Source of the DNA: Streptomyces sp. NBC_01549
Lineage (GTDB): Bacteria > Actinomycetota > Actinomycetes > Streptomycetales > Streptomycetaceae
NCBI RefSeq assembly: GCF_026339955.1
Contig: NZ_JAPEPW010000002.1
Coordinates: forward strand, 1,054,001-1,118,000
Direction: 5' to 3'
Length of the DNA stretch: 64,000 nucleotides
A program made the translations under genes and the position numbers. The notes under the pieces are model-generated. The model was not told the origin of the DNA. It made no database searches and saw nothing but the letters and a program-made list of their open reading frames with translations. This document shows, in pieces, positions 1 to 8,313 of the stretch; the stretch's first letter is position 1, and each line of letters begins with the position of its first letter.

Positions 1-1501
1 TCGCGACCCGGTCGCCGACGGGGGCGCCGTCGCGCAGGACGTCGAGGTAGCCGACGACGCTGGGGTGGTCCACGCCGGGGATCTCGGGGGTGCGCGGGCT
101 GACGCCGGTGGCGACCACGACCTCGTCGTAGGCGCTGACGTCCTCGGCGGCGACGCGTGTCTTCAACCGGACGTCCACGCGGTGCAGTTCGAGCTGGGTG
201 CGGAAGTAGCGGATCGTCTCGTCGAACTCCTGCTTGCCGGGGACCTTGCGGGCCACGTTGAGCTGGCCGCCGATCTCGTTCGCGGCGTCGAAGAGGGTGA
301 CGTCGTGGCCGCGCTCGGCCGCGGAGACCGCGCAGGCCAGGCCGGCGGGGCCGGCGCCGACCACGGCGACGCGCTTGCGCAGCCGGGTCGGTGCGAGGAC
401 GAGCTCCGTCTCGTGGCAGGCGCGCGGGTTGACCAGGCAGGAGGTGATCTTCCCGCTGAAGGTGTGGTCGAGGCAGGCCTGGTTGCAGCCGATGCAGGTG
501 TTGATGGCCTCCGGCCGCCCGGCCGCCGCCTTGGCGACGAAGTCGGGGTCCGCGAGCATCGGGCGGGCCAGCGACACCATGTCCGCGTGGCCGTCGGCGA
601 GCAACTGCTCAGCGAGTTCCGGGGTGTTGATGCGGTTGGTGGTCACCAGGGGGATCGAGACCGCGCCCATGACCTTCTTGGTCACCCAGGTGTAGGCGCC
701 GCGCGGCACGGAGGTCGCGATGGTGGGGATGCGGGCCTCGTGCCAGCCGATGCCGGTGTTGATGATCGTCGCTCCGGCCGCCTCGACGGCCTGGGCGAGC
801 GTGATCACCTCGTCCAGGGAGGAGCCGCCCGGCACCAGGTCCAGCATGGAGAGCCGGTAGATGATGATGAAGTTCTCGCCGACGGCCTCGCGCACGCGTC
901 GCACGATCTCGACGGGGAAGCGCATGCGGTTCTCGTACGAGCCGCCCCAGCGGTCCTCGCGCCGGTTGGTCTGGGCGGCGATGAACTCGTTGATCAGATA
1001 GCCCTCGGAGCCCATGATCTCGACACCGTCGTATCCGGCCCGCTGCGCGAGCTCGGCGGCACGGGCGTAGTCGTCGATGGTCCGCTCGACCTCTGCGTCG
1101 GTGAGCGCGTGCGGCGGGAAGGGGCTGATCGGGGCCTGCAGGGCGCTCGGGGCGACCAGGTCCTGGTGGTAGGCGTAGCGCCCGAAGTGCAGGATCTGCA
1201 TCGCGATCTTCCCGCCCTCGCGGTGCACCGCGGCGGTGATCTCCGTGTGCTGCTCGGCCTCCGCCTCGGTGGTCAGCTTCGCGCCGCCCTCGTACGGCCG
1301 TCCAGCGTCGTTGGGCGCGATGCCGCCGGTGACGATGAGACCGACGCCGCCGCGGGCCCGGGTCGCGTAGAACTCCGCCATGCGCTCGAAGCCGCGCTCG
1401 GCCTCCTCCAGGCCCACGTGCATGGAGCCCATGAGCACGCGGTTGGGCAGCGTGGTGAAGCCCAGGTCGAGCGGGTTCATCAGGTGCGGGTAACGGCTCA
1501 T
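1..1501 (-). CDS. fadH: NADPH-dependent 2,4-dienoyl-CoA reductase / old-yellow-enzyme family oxidoreductase (3' end beyond window)
   Basis: About 500 residues are visible and the C-terminus runs off the window (the family is usually near 670). The N-terminal TIM barrel of flavin oxidoreductases is followed by an iron-sulfur motif C-x2-C-x3-C-x11-C (NTCIGCNQAC, about residues 332-350) and an FAD-binding VVGAGPAGLA motif near residue 377. This order is diagnostic of FadH, which reduces 2,4-dienoyl-CoA during beta-oxidation of unsaturated fatty acids using FMN, 4Fe-4S and FAD; related enzymes act on other enones. The ATG start has GGAGGG six bases upstream. The promoter region holds a perfect 14-bp palindrome at 1557-1570, a likely MarR operator. 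Confidence 0.9.
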   Translation of the reverse strand, partial: MSRYPHLMNPLDLGFTTLPNRVLMGSMHVGLEEAERGFERMAEFYATRARGGVGLIVTGGIAPNDAGRPYEGGAKLTTEAEAEQHTEITAAVHREGGKIAMQILHFGRYAYHQDLVAPSALQAPISPFPPHALTDAEVERTIDDYARAAELAQRAGYDGVEIMGSEGYLINEFIAAQTNRREDRWGGSYENRMRFPVEIVRRVREAVGENFIIIYRLSMLDLVPGGSSLDEVITLAQAVEAAGATIINTGIGWHEARIPTIATSVPRGAYTWVTKKVMGAVSIPLVTTNRINTPELAEQLLADGHADMVSLARPMLADPDFVAKAAAGRPEAINTCIGCNQACLDHTFSGKITSCLVNPRACHETELVLAPTRLRKRVAVVGAGPAGLACAVSAAERGHDVTLFDAANEIGGQLNVARKVPGKQEFDETIRYFRTQLELHRVDVRLKTRVAAEDVSAYDEVVVATGVSPRTPEIPGVDHPSVVGYLDVLRDGAPVGDRVA

Positions 1502-1556
1502 CGGGCCCTCCGTACGCGGTGTCGTGTGTCTGTTGTAGACGACGGACAACGCCTTA

Positions 1557-1570
1557 TGCAACTAGTTGCA
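1557..1570. promoter_or_regulatory. Perfect 14-bp palindrome, probable MarR operator in the fadH promoter
   Basis: TGCAACTAGTTGCA is a perfect inverted repeat 56 bp upstream of the fadH start. On the minus strand its right arm supplies a possible -35 TTGCAT, 18 bp before TACAAC. The sequence ATGCAACTAG at its left side recurs in the promoter of the MarR gene at 2700 (2673-2682), and the CTAGTTGCA part recurs upstream of the second MarR gene (47397-47405). Its binding by either MarR protein is inferred from this sharing. Confidence 0.6.
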
Positions 1571-1631
1571 CAATGACGGAGGTCACTCACCGACGGGCGT
1601 GCCCGGGTACTGGCCGGACCCGCCTCGTGGG

Positions 1632-2414
1632 TCAGGCCGCCCGGGGCCTGGTGCCGATCACCACGTTCGCGTACAGCTCGTCGGAGACGGCCAGCGTGGC
1701 GGTCAGACCGCCGCGGGCGAAGGCCTCGACGGCCGCGGAGGCCTGGTGCTCGCTGGTCTCGACCAGGAGACAGCCGCCCGGGGCCAGCCAGCGGGCCGCC
1801 TCGGCGGTCACGCGGCGCAGGATGTCGAGCCCGTCCGCGCCGCCGTCGAGGGCGACGAGCGGTTCATGGTCGCGGGCTTCCGGGGGCAGCAGGCCGACCT
1901 CATGGGTGGGCACGTACGGCACGTTCGCGGTGAGGACGTCGACGCGGCCTCGCAGGGTGTCGGGCAGGGCCCCGAACAGGTCGCCCTGATGGACGTGGCC
2001 GCCGAAGGGTGCGACGTTGCGGCGCGCGCAGCGCACGGCGGCCGGATCGATGTCCGCGGCGTGCAGTTCGGGCCCGCCGAGGTCGGCGGCCAGCGCGGCG
2101 CCCACCGCGCCGGAGCCGCAGCACAGGTCCACGACGAGGGAGGCGCCGCGGGCGAGGGCCACGGCCTGGTCGACCAAGAACTCGGTGCGGCGGCGGGGTA
2201 CGAAGACGCCCGGCTCGACGACGATGCGCAGGCCGTGGAACCCGGCCCAGCCGAGGACGTGTTCGAGGGGAAGTCCCGAGACGCGCCGGTCCACCATGGC
2301 GGCGACCTCGTCCGGGGTGCCGGCGGTGGAGAGGATCAACTCCGCCTCGTCCTCGGCGAAGACACAGCCTGCGGAGCGGAGCGCGGCGACAACGGAATCG
2401 GTGAGAGGGGGCAT
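1632..2414 (-). CDS. HemK/PrmC-related protein N5-glutamine methyltransferase (putative)
   Basis: A 260-residue SAM-dependent methyltransferase of the PrmC-related actinobacterial family. The SAM-binding motif I reads DLCCGSGAVGAAL. The catalytic segment reads NVPYVP, where canonical HemK/PrmC enzymes that methylate the GGQ glutamine of release factors have NPPY, so the substrate may differ. ATG at 2414 is chosen because it gives the usual length for this subfamily; an in-frame GTG at 2462 would add 16 residues. Neither start has a strong Shine-Dalgarno sequence. The gene is divergent from the MarR gene at 2700. Confidence 0.75.
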   Translation of the reverse strand: MPPLTDSVVAALRSAGCVFAEDEAELILSTAGTPDEVAAMVDRRVSGLPLEHVLGWAGFHGLRIVVEPGVFVPRRRTEFLVDQAVALARGASLVVDLCCGSGAVGAALAADLGGPELHAADIDPAAVRCARRNVAPFGGHVHQGDLFGALPDTLRGRVDVLTANVPYVPTHEVGLLPPEARDHEPLVALDGGADGLDILRRVTAEAARWLAPGGCLLVETSEHQASAAVEAFARGGLTATLAVSDELYANVVIGTRPRAA

Positions 2415-2663
2415 GAGAGCCGAGAAGCCTTTCGGTGGACCGAAGGGCGCTCTCGCGGTCACCTACAGGCGGCGATCCGCGTGGTCCTGAGGTGAGAGCA
2501 CCCGACCTGACACAGCGGTAATGGGTCTCACCTCCTCCGCAACTCCCGGGCCGGGATGGTCCGCAGCCAGGACGGTCACCTTACAGGAAGGGCCGGACGG
2601 CGATGGAGCCCTCCCTCCCCTCCGCCGGCCGCGTGCCTCCCCTCCGCCGGCCGCGTGGCACGG

Positions 2664-2682
2664 AGTTGTACTATGCAACTAG
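2664..2682. promoter_or_regulatory. Inverted repeat overlapping a -10 box; probable autoregulatory MarR site
   Basis: AGTTG (2664-2668) and CAACT (2676-2680) form an inverted repeat around TACTAT (2669-2674), which resembles a -10 hexamer for the downstream MarR gene. The right side, ATGCAACTAG (2673-2682), is identical to bases 1556-1565 in the fadH promoter. Occupancy would block the putative promoter, consistent with autorepression. Confidence 0.5.
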
Positions 2683-2699
2683 AACTGGAAGGAGCTCCC

Positions 2700-3158
2700 G
2701 TGGAAGCAGCCGACGTGTCCGTCGAGACCATCCAGCGCGAGATGACGGCCTTCGCCCGCCGCGCCCGGGCCTCGGCGGGGCGTATGCATCCGGAGCTTTC
2801 CCTGGTCTCGTACACCCTGCTGAGTCATCTGGAGGAGAGCGGCGGCTGTCGTGCCACCGATCTCGCGGCGCACTACGCGTTGGACAAGTCCACGGTGAGC
2901 CGGCAGGTGGCGGCGCTGGAGCGGGCCGGGCTCATCGAACGCCGAGTCGACCCGGAGGACCACCGGGTGCAGGTGCTGGAGCTGACGGAGGCGGGCACCC
3001 GGATCCTCGCCCAGGTCACCGAGAGCCGCCGGATCGCGTTCCGTGAGCGGCTCTCGGACTGGCCGGCGGCGGACCTGGAGCGGTTCGCCGCCTATCTGGT
3101 GCGTTACAACGCGGCGGCGGCCGGGGCACCGCCCGCCGGACAGTCCCCCGGCGGCTGA
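2700..3158 (+). CDS. MarR-family transcriptional regulator
   Basis: A 152-residue winged-helix regulator. The DNA-recognition region (ATDLAAHYALDKSTVSRQVA) is followed by the wing segment with ERRVDPEDHR, the usual MarR D-x-R-D-like signature. The GTG start at 2700 is chosen because GGAAGGAG lies six bases upstream; an in-frame ATG further up lacks such a site. The palindrome at 2664-2682 suggests autoregulation, and the identical core near fadH (1556-1570) suggests it also controls that gene. The ligand is unknown; MarR proteins near FadH-type oxidoreductases commonly sense small aromatics or electrophiles. Confidence 0.85.
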   Translation: MEAADVSVETIQREMTAFARRARASAGRMHPELSLVSYTLLSHLEESGGCRATDLAAHYALDKSTVSRQVAALERAGLIERRVDPEDHRVQVLELTEAGTRILAQVTESRRIAFRERLSDWPAADLERFAAYLVRYNAAAAGAPPAGQSPGG

Positions 3159-3182
3159 GGCCTCACCGGCGGGGGCTTGCCG

Positions 3183-3935
3183 TCAACGGACCCCCACGGC
3201 CTGCCCGTCCGCCAGGTGCTCCGGAACCCGTGCCGCCATGAAGCGGGTGCTGCGGCGCAGCCTGAAGCCCAGGGACTCGTAGAGCCGGATGGCGTTGGTG
3301 TTGCTCGCCGCGGTGTGCAGGAAGGGGGTCTCGCCGCGTTCGCGGATGCCGTGCGCCACGGCCAGGATCAGGCGGGAGGCGAGCCCCTCACCGCGGAAGT
3401 CCGGGTCGGTGCAGACCGCGCTGATCTCGGTCCAGCCCGGCGGGTGCAGCCGCTCCCCCGCCATGGCGATCAGCGCGCCGCCGCGCCGGATGCCGAGATA
3501 GGTGCCGAGCTCGACGGTGCGCGGCAGGAAGGGGCCGGGCCTGGTGCGTTCGACCAGGTCCAGCATCTCCGGGACGTCGGCGGGGCCGAGCCGCACGGCT
3601 TCCGCGTCCGGCGCCGCGGCGAGTCCGTCGTCGACGAGCTGGACGCCGTCCAGGCTGAAGGTCACCTCCCAGCCTTCCGGGGTCGGCCCGTTGAAGCCGG
3701 CCAGCGGAGCATCACCGCCGGGGCCGACGAGAACGGCGAGGTCCGCCCAGTCGTCGTCGGTCGGGTGGTCGGGCAGGGCCAGCCACGGCGACACGTCCAC
3801 TGGATAGCGCAGGACGCTGCCCCGGCGTTCGGCGAAGTGGGCGTGCGGGCCGGTCAGCGAGGCGAGGGCCGGATTGTCCAGCGGGTGCCTGGCGCCGGCC
3901 GGCGGACGGGGGCTCGTGAGGCGACGGTCGCTCAT
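3183..3935 (-). CDS. GNAT-family N-acetyltransferase
   Basis: A 250-residue protein with a C-terminal GNAT fold. The acetyl-CoA-binding motif A is visible as VCTDPDFRGEGLASRL, and motif B as AIRLYESLGF. The N-terminal half, about 120 residues, is less conserved, as in the FR47-like group. The ATG start overlaps the stop of the upstream oxidoreductase by four bases (ATGA), so the two are probably translationally coupled. The substrate cannot be deduced. Confidence 0.85.
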   Translation of the reverse strand: MSDRRLTSPRPPAGARHPLDNPALASLTGPHAHFAERRGSVLRYPVDVSPWLALPDHPTDDDWADLAVLVGPGGDAPLAGFNGPTPEGWEVTFSLDGVQLVDDGLAAAPDAEAVRLGPADVPEMLDLVERTRPGPFLPRTVELGTYLGIRRGGALIAMAGERLHPPGWTEISAVCTDPDFRGEGLASRLILAVAHGIRERGETPFLHTAASNTNAIRLYESLGFRLRRSTRFMAARVPEHLADGQAVGVR

Positions 3936-4852
3936 CGGGCGACCTCGATCACGATCTTGCCGCGGACGTGGCCGTCCTCGACCGTGCGCAGCGCCTCGGC
4001 GGCCCGGTCGAGGGGGAAGGTCCGCGTCACGAAGGGCCTGAGCTCGCCGTCGACCACCAGGCGCGCCACCTCGTCGAGGACGGCGGCGGTGCGGGCGCGT
4101 TCGACGGGCCCTCCCCCGAGCCGGGCGACCGTCTCCCGGTCGGCACCGGTGATCAGCTTCGCGGGGTCGTCCAACAGCGTCGCCGCGGCTTCCAGCACCT
4201 CGCCCCCGACCAGGTCGAACACGGCGTCCACCCCGTCCGGCGCGGCGGCCCGCACCCGCTCGGCCAGATCCGGCCCCGACGGGACGTGCACGGCCCCGAG
4301 CTCCTCGACGAAGTCCTTCTTGCCCTCGCTCGCGACACCGATCACGGTGAGCCCGAGGGCGCGCGCGATCTGTGTGGCCGCGACGCCGACGCCACCGCCC
4401 GCACCGGTGATCAGCACGGTCGCGCCGGAGGGCAGGGCGAGCTGGTGGATCCCGTCGTACGCGGTCGCCGCGGCGACGGGCAGGGCCGCCGCGTCCGTGA
4501 AGGAGAGCTCGGCGGGCTTGTGGGCGGTGATCGCGGTCGGAAGCAGGGCGTACTCGGCGTACCCACCGGCCACCGGGTTGCCGAAGACCTCGTCCCCCAC
4601 GGTGAACCCGGTCACGTCGGGACCGAGCTCCTCGACGACTCCCGCGACCTCGTTGCCGAGGACGGCGGGCAGCTCGCGTGCCCCGACGCCGGGGCGGGCG
4701 TATCCCGTCCGCTGCTTCCAGTCGACGGGGTTCACACCCGCCGCACGGACCGCCACGAGTACCTGGCCGGGACCGGGGCTCGGCCGGTCCTGCTCCACCA
4801 GGGCCTCGGTCTCCGGTCCGCCGTACCGGGTGAAGACGTACGCCTTGGGCAT
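3932..4852 (-). CDS. NADP-dependent, zinc-free quinone oxidoreductase (MDR family)
   Basis: A 306-residue medium-chain dehydrogenase/reductase. It has the substrate-side N-terminal domain (AAGVNPVDWKQRTG), the nucleotide-binding GAGGGVGVAATQIA motif, and no structural zinc cysteine cluster, as in quinone reductase/zeta-crystallin enzymes. The ATG at 4852 has GAGG six bases upstream; the alternative GTG at 4864 sits too close to GGAGGA. It is co-transcribed with the GNAT gene through a 4-bp overlap. The likely role is NADPH-dependent reduction of quinones or enones. Confidence 0.85.
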   Translation of the reverse strand: MPKAYVFTRYGGPETEALVEQDRPSPGPGQVLVAVRAAGVNPVDWKQRTGYARPGVGARELPAVLGNEVAGVVEELGPDVTGFTVGDEVFGNPVAGGYAEYALLPTAITAHKPAELSFTDAAALPVAAATAYDGIHQLALPSGATVLITGAGGGVGVAATQIARALGLTVIGVASEGKKDFVEELGAVHVPSGPDLAERVRAAAPDGVDAVFDLVGGEVLEAAATLLDDPAKLITGADRETVARLGGGPVERARTAAVLDEVARLVVDGELRPFVTRTFPLDRAAEALRTVEDGHVRGKIVIEVAR

Positions 4853-5096
4853 CTGCTTCCTCACTCTCCTCCGCCGTCACCACCACGGGCGGCACTATCG
4901 GCAAGGAAGATCACGGCGCGGCTATTCCCGGGCCTCGGGAGAGTTCATACGGCCGCAATGATCGGAATCCCGCCCGGGCGCGGAGCACGGCCCGCGGCCA
5001 CGTACGGTTGAACCTCCACGTACGGTTGAACGCGTACGCACCGATCACGCTCGACCCGCGGGCCGCCGCACCCGACGGCCTGGAGGCACCACCGCC

Positions 5097-5702
<606 letters not shown>

Positions 5703-5706
5703 GACG

Positions 5707-6462
5707 ATGACCGACACGTTCGTACCGCCCACCCGGTTCGCCGTGCCCGGGCGGATCGCGGTGAGCAACCGGGCCGCCGCCACCTGGCAGACCGCCACGC
5801 TCACCGAGATCCGCCGGGAGACACCGGGCGCCGCCACGTTCCGGTTCGCGGTGCCGCGGTGGGTGGGGCATCTGCCCGGGCAGCACCTGATGCTGCGGCT
5901 GACCGCCGAGGACGGGTATGTGGCGCAGCGCCACTACTCCCTCGCGTCGCCGCCCGACGACACCGGACACATCGAGTTGACCCTCGACCACGTCGAGGAC
6001 GGCGAGGTCTCCGGCTGGTTCCACACGGTGGCGAAGCCGGGCGACTCGGTCGAGGTGCGCGGCCCGCTCAGCGGGTTCTTCGCCTGGCCCGGCGACCGGC
6101 CCGCGCTGCTCGTCGGCGCCGGCTCCGGTGTCGTACCGCTGATGTCGATGCTGCGCCACCACCGCGCCCGCGCGCTGGACGTGCCGCTGCGGCTGCTCGT
6201 CTCCGCGCGCAGCCCGGAAGAGCTCATCTACGCGCGGGAGTACGGCGCCGAGACCACGCCCGTCTTCACCCGCACCGCCCCCGAGGGGGTGGCCGTGGGA
6301 CGGCTGACGGCCGCGCATCTGGCGCCGCTGCTGGCCGAGCGGCCGCCCGGTGGGTGGGAGGCCTATGTGTGCGGCTCCAACGGGTTCGCGGAGCACGCCT
6401 CGCGGCTGCTGGTGGAGGCCGGGCAGCCGGTGGACCGCATTCGTATCGAACGCTTCGGCTGA
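5707..6462 (+). CDS. Ferredoxin-NADP reductase family oxidoreductase (FAD/NAD domains, no 2Fe-2S)
   Basis: A 251-residue flavoprotein. The FAD-binding RHYSLAS motif (about residues 75-81), the phosphate-binding GPLSGFF, the NAD(P)-binding VGAGSGVVPLMSM and the terminal CGSNGF segment follow the usual FNR order. No ferredoxin domain follows. The ATG at 5707 lies four bases after the stop of the molybdopterin oxidoreductase. It probably moves electrons between NAD(P)H and that enzyme; this role rests on gene order. Confidence 0.85.
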   Translation: MTDTFVPPTRFAVPGRIAVSNRAAATWQTATLTEIRRETPGAATFRFAVPRWVGHLPGQHLMLRLTAEDGYVAQRHYSLASPPDDTGHIELTLDHVEDGEVSGWFHTVAKPGDSVEVRGPLSGFFAWPGDRPALLVGAGSGVVPLMSMLRHHRARALDVPLRLLVSARSPEELIYAREYGAETTPVFTRTAPEGVAVGRLTAAHLAPLLAERPPGGWEAYVCGSNGFAEHASRLLVEAGQPVDRIRIERFG

Positions 6463-6553
6463 GACGGCCTCTCGAGTCGAACCGCTGCGAGCGCTTCGCT
6501 CCTCTTCGGGGGGCTCTCGTGCGGTGCCGTCAGTCGTACCGTCAGACCTGCGG

Positions 6554-7369
6554 TCAGTCGAGCGGAACGACCGCCACCGGACAGCCGGCGTGCCGGATCA
6601 GCGACCGTGCGGCGCGGCCCGGGCCCCGGCCCGTCCGGCGCCCGACGACCAGCAGACCGGCCCGCGCGGACGCCTCCAGGAGACGGGGACCGATCTCACC
6701 GTCGACGCGGTGCTCACGGACCCTGGTCGCGGGGAACGTGTGCCGCCACGACTGCAATGTGCCGACCGGCACGGTCGCCGAGTGCACCACGTGCAGCGGC
6801 GCCGAGCGGACGGCGGCCGTGTCGAAGGCGTAGCCGATCAGGTCGTCCGCCGCGGCGTCCGGATCGAGTCCGAGGACCACCGGCAGATACGGGGCCGTAC
6901 TCGGCGGTGAGCCGTCGACGACGGGCATCCGTTCGTCCTCGGGCAGTTCGCCCGCGCGCACCAGCACGACCGGGCGCTCGGCGCGGGCCGACACACCGAG
7001 GGCGACCGAGCCGACCGGGAACCCCGCGCTCCCCGTACGGCCGCGTGAGCCGAGGACCAGCGTCTGCGCCTCGATGGCCGCCGCGAGCAGCGCCGGGACC
7101 GCCGGTGTCGCGGTGCGGCGGGCGATGATGTCCAACGCCGGGTGGGCGTAGGAGAGTCGGATGGCGGCCCGGTCGAGTTCGGTACGGGTGCGCCCGGCGG
7201 GAACGTCGGCGTCGGGGACGCGGCCGCGAACGGCCCCTTCGGTTCCCGCGTGCAGCAGCCGCAAGGGAAGCCGGCGGCGCTGCGCCTCGCGCGCGGCCCA
7301 GTCGGCCGCGTCCAGGCTGGGCCGCGAGCCGTCGATGCCCACGGTGATCGTGCGCATGTCGGTGTTCAT
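6554..7369 (-). CDS. Tandem-domain universal stress protein
   Basis: A 271-residue protein with two UspA domains. Domain 1 begins ITVGIDGSRPS and ends with the ATP-binding G-x2-G-x9-G-S/T pattern (GSRGRTGSAGFPVGSVAL). Domain 2 begins VVLGLDPDA and ends VVGRRTGRGPGRA. The ATG at 7369 follows AGGAG with short spacing; an internal ATG at 7354 is also possible. It is divergent from the Rv1733c-type gene at 7615. Both families belong to the dormancy (DosR) regulon in Mycobacterium, which suggests hypoxia or stress control here. Confidence 0.9.
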   Translation of the reverse strand: MNTDMRTITVGIDGSRPSLDAADWAAREAQRRRLPLRLLHAGTEGAVRGRVPDADVPAGRTRTELDRAAIRLSYAHPALDIIARRTATPAVPALLAAAIEAQTLVLGSRGRTGSAGFPVGSVALGVSARAERPVVLVRAGELPEDERMPVVDGSPPSTAPYLPVVLGLDPDAAADDLIGYAFDTAAVRSAPLHVVHSATVPVGTLQSWRHTFPATRVREHRVDGEIGPRLLEASARAGLLVVGRRTGRGPGRAARSLIRHAGCPVAVVPLD

Positions 7370-7562
7370 GGCTCCTGCCTTTCCTGAGGGTGCGACCGCG
7401 GGCAACTGCCCCTTGTGCCGGGGTCGGTTACGCGCCAGTGCGCGTCGAGTGCTGCTGGATGGGCACAGGTCATGGTGGCTCCTGTTCGCTGCGCGGAGTG
7501 GTTCGCGGGTTCCACAGGAGGCGCGGATCAGTCAGGCCGGGTGAGCCGAATCGTCCCGGCAC

Positions 7563-7580
7563 GGGGGTCCGTTCGGCCCT
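7563..7580. promoter_or_regulatory. Imperfect inverted repeat between usp and the Rv1733c-type gene
   Basis: GGGGGTCCGTTCGGCCCT is an imperfect GGG-N-CCG/CGG-N-CCC dyad in the 245-bp divergent intergenic region. It recalls the GGG...CCC architecture of DosR/DevR boxes, and both flanking gene families are DosR targets in mycobacteria. The assignment is tentative because GC-rich DNA yields such dyads by chance. Confidence 0.3.
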
Positions 7581-7614
7581 CTGCGGGCAAGGCCGCAGAG
7601 GCGAGGAGGTGAAG

Positions 7615-8199
7615 ATGCGTACCCGGGTGCGCGGTTGGCGCTGACGCCGCAATCCGCTGCGCCGCCGCTCGGACGTCGTCGAGGCGTGGACGGTACTGGC
7701 CGTCGCGGTGCTGTTGTTCGTCGGTGCTCCGCTGGCCGGAGCCGCTGTGGGGTGGTGGAGGTACGACAACGCCCAGGCACGGGCGGCGGCACAGCGGGCC
7801 GAGCGGCATCGGGTGAGCGCGCTGCTTGTCGAGACCGCGCCCGCCGCGGTGCCCTCGCCGCAGGGTGCCAGGCCGCCCACGTTCCGGGTGAAGGTGCGCT
7901 GGACCGAGCCGGGCAAGGGGTCTCGGACCGGTGAGGCGCTGGTCCCCGCGGGCGGGCAGCGCGGCGACCGCGTCGACGTCTGGCTGGACGCGCACGGCCG
8001 GAACGTCGGGCCGCCGGTGAGCGCCGGCGCGATCTGGCAACACGCGCTGACGACGTGCGCGTCGACCGCGGCGGGGGTCGTGGCCGTCGTAGTCGCCTGG
8101 TACCTGACCGTACGGCGGATCACCGCGCGTCGCCGTCTGGCCGAGTGGGAGCGGGACTGGGCGCATACGGGGCCGGAGTGGCGACGGCACACGGCTTGA
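7615..8199 (+). pseudogene. Rv1733c-type two-helix membrane protein with in-frame UGA at codon 10
   Basis: Translation from ATG 7615, which has a very strong GGAGGTG site five bases upstream, reads nine residues (MRTRVRGWR), then TGA at 7642-7644. The same frame then continues with RRNPLRRRSDVVEAW and about 185 further residues. A paralogue at 63840 reads WRWRHNPLRR at this place, so the TGA aligns exactly with a Trp codon (TGG to TGA). The protein has a membrane helix at about residues 24-44, a soluble loop, and a second helix near 155-172. It could be a nonsense mutation, an assembly error, UGA readthrough, or start downstream at GTG 7708, which would lose part of helix 1. Confidence 0.8.
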
Positions 8200-8313
8200 T
8201 GTGAGGACCGCCCGTCCTTCGCTCCTTTTCGCGCACCCCGTACTGCCGTCCGTCGGCGGACGCGCCTACGGTGTCGACAGCGGCCGGTGCGCCATCGACA
8301 CGGAAAGGACGCC

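Noticed and set aside
65..1576. 503-codon open frame on the plus strand
   Set aside because: It is antisense to the well-supported FadH-type reductase and its translation is low-complexity Gly/Ala/Arg/Val.
6488..6500. Small hairpin between the flavin reductase and the usp gene as a terminator
   Set aside because: A five-base-pair stem GAGCG/CGCTC is too weak to call.
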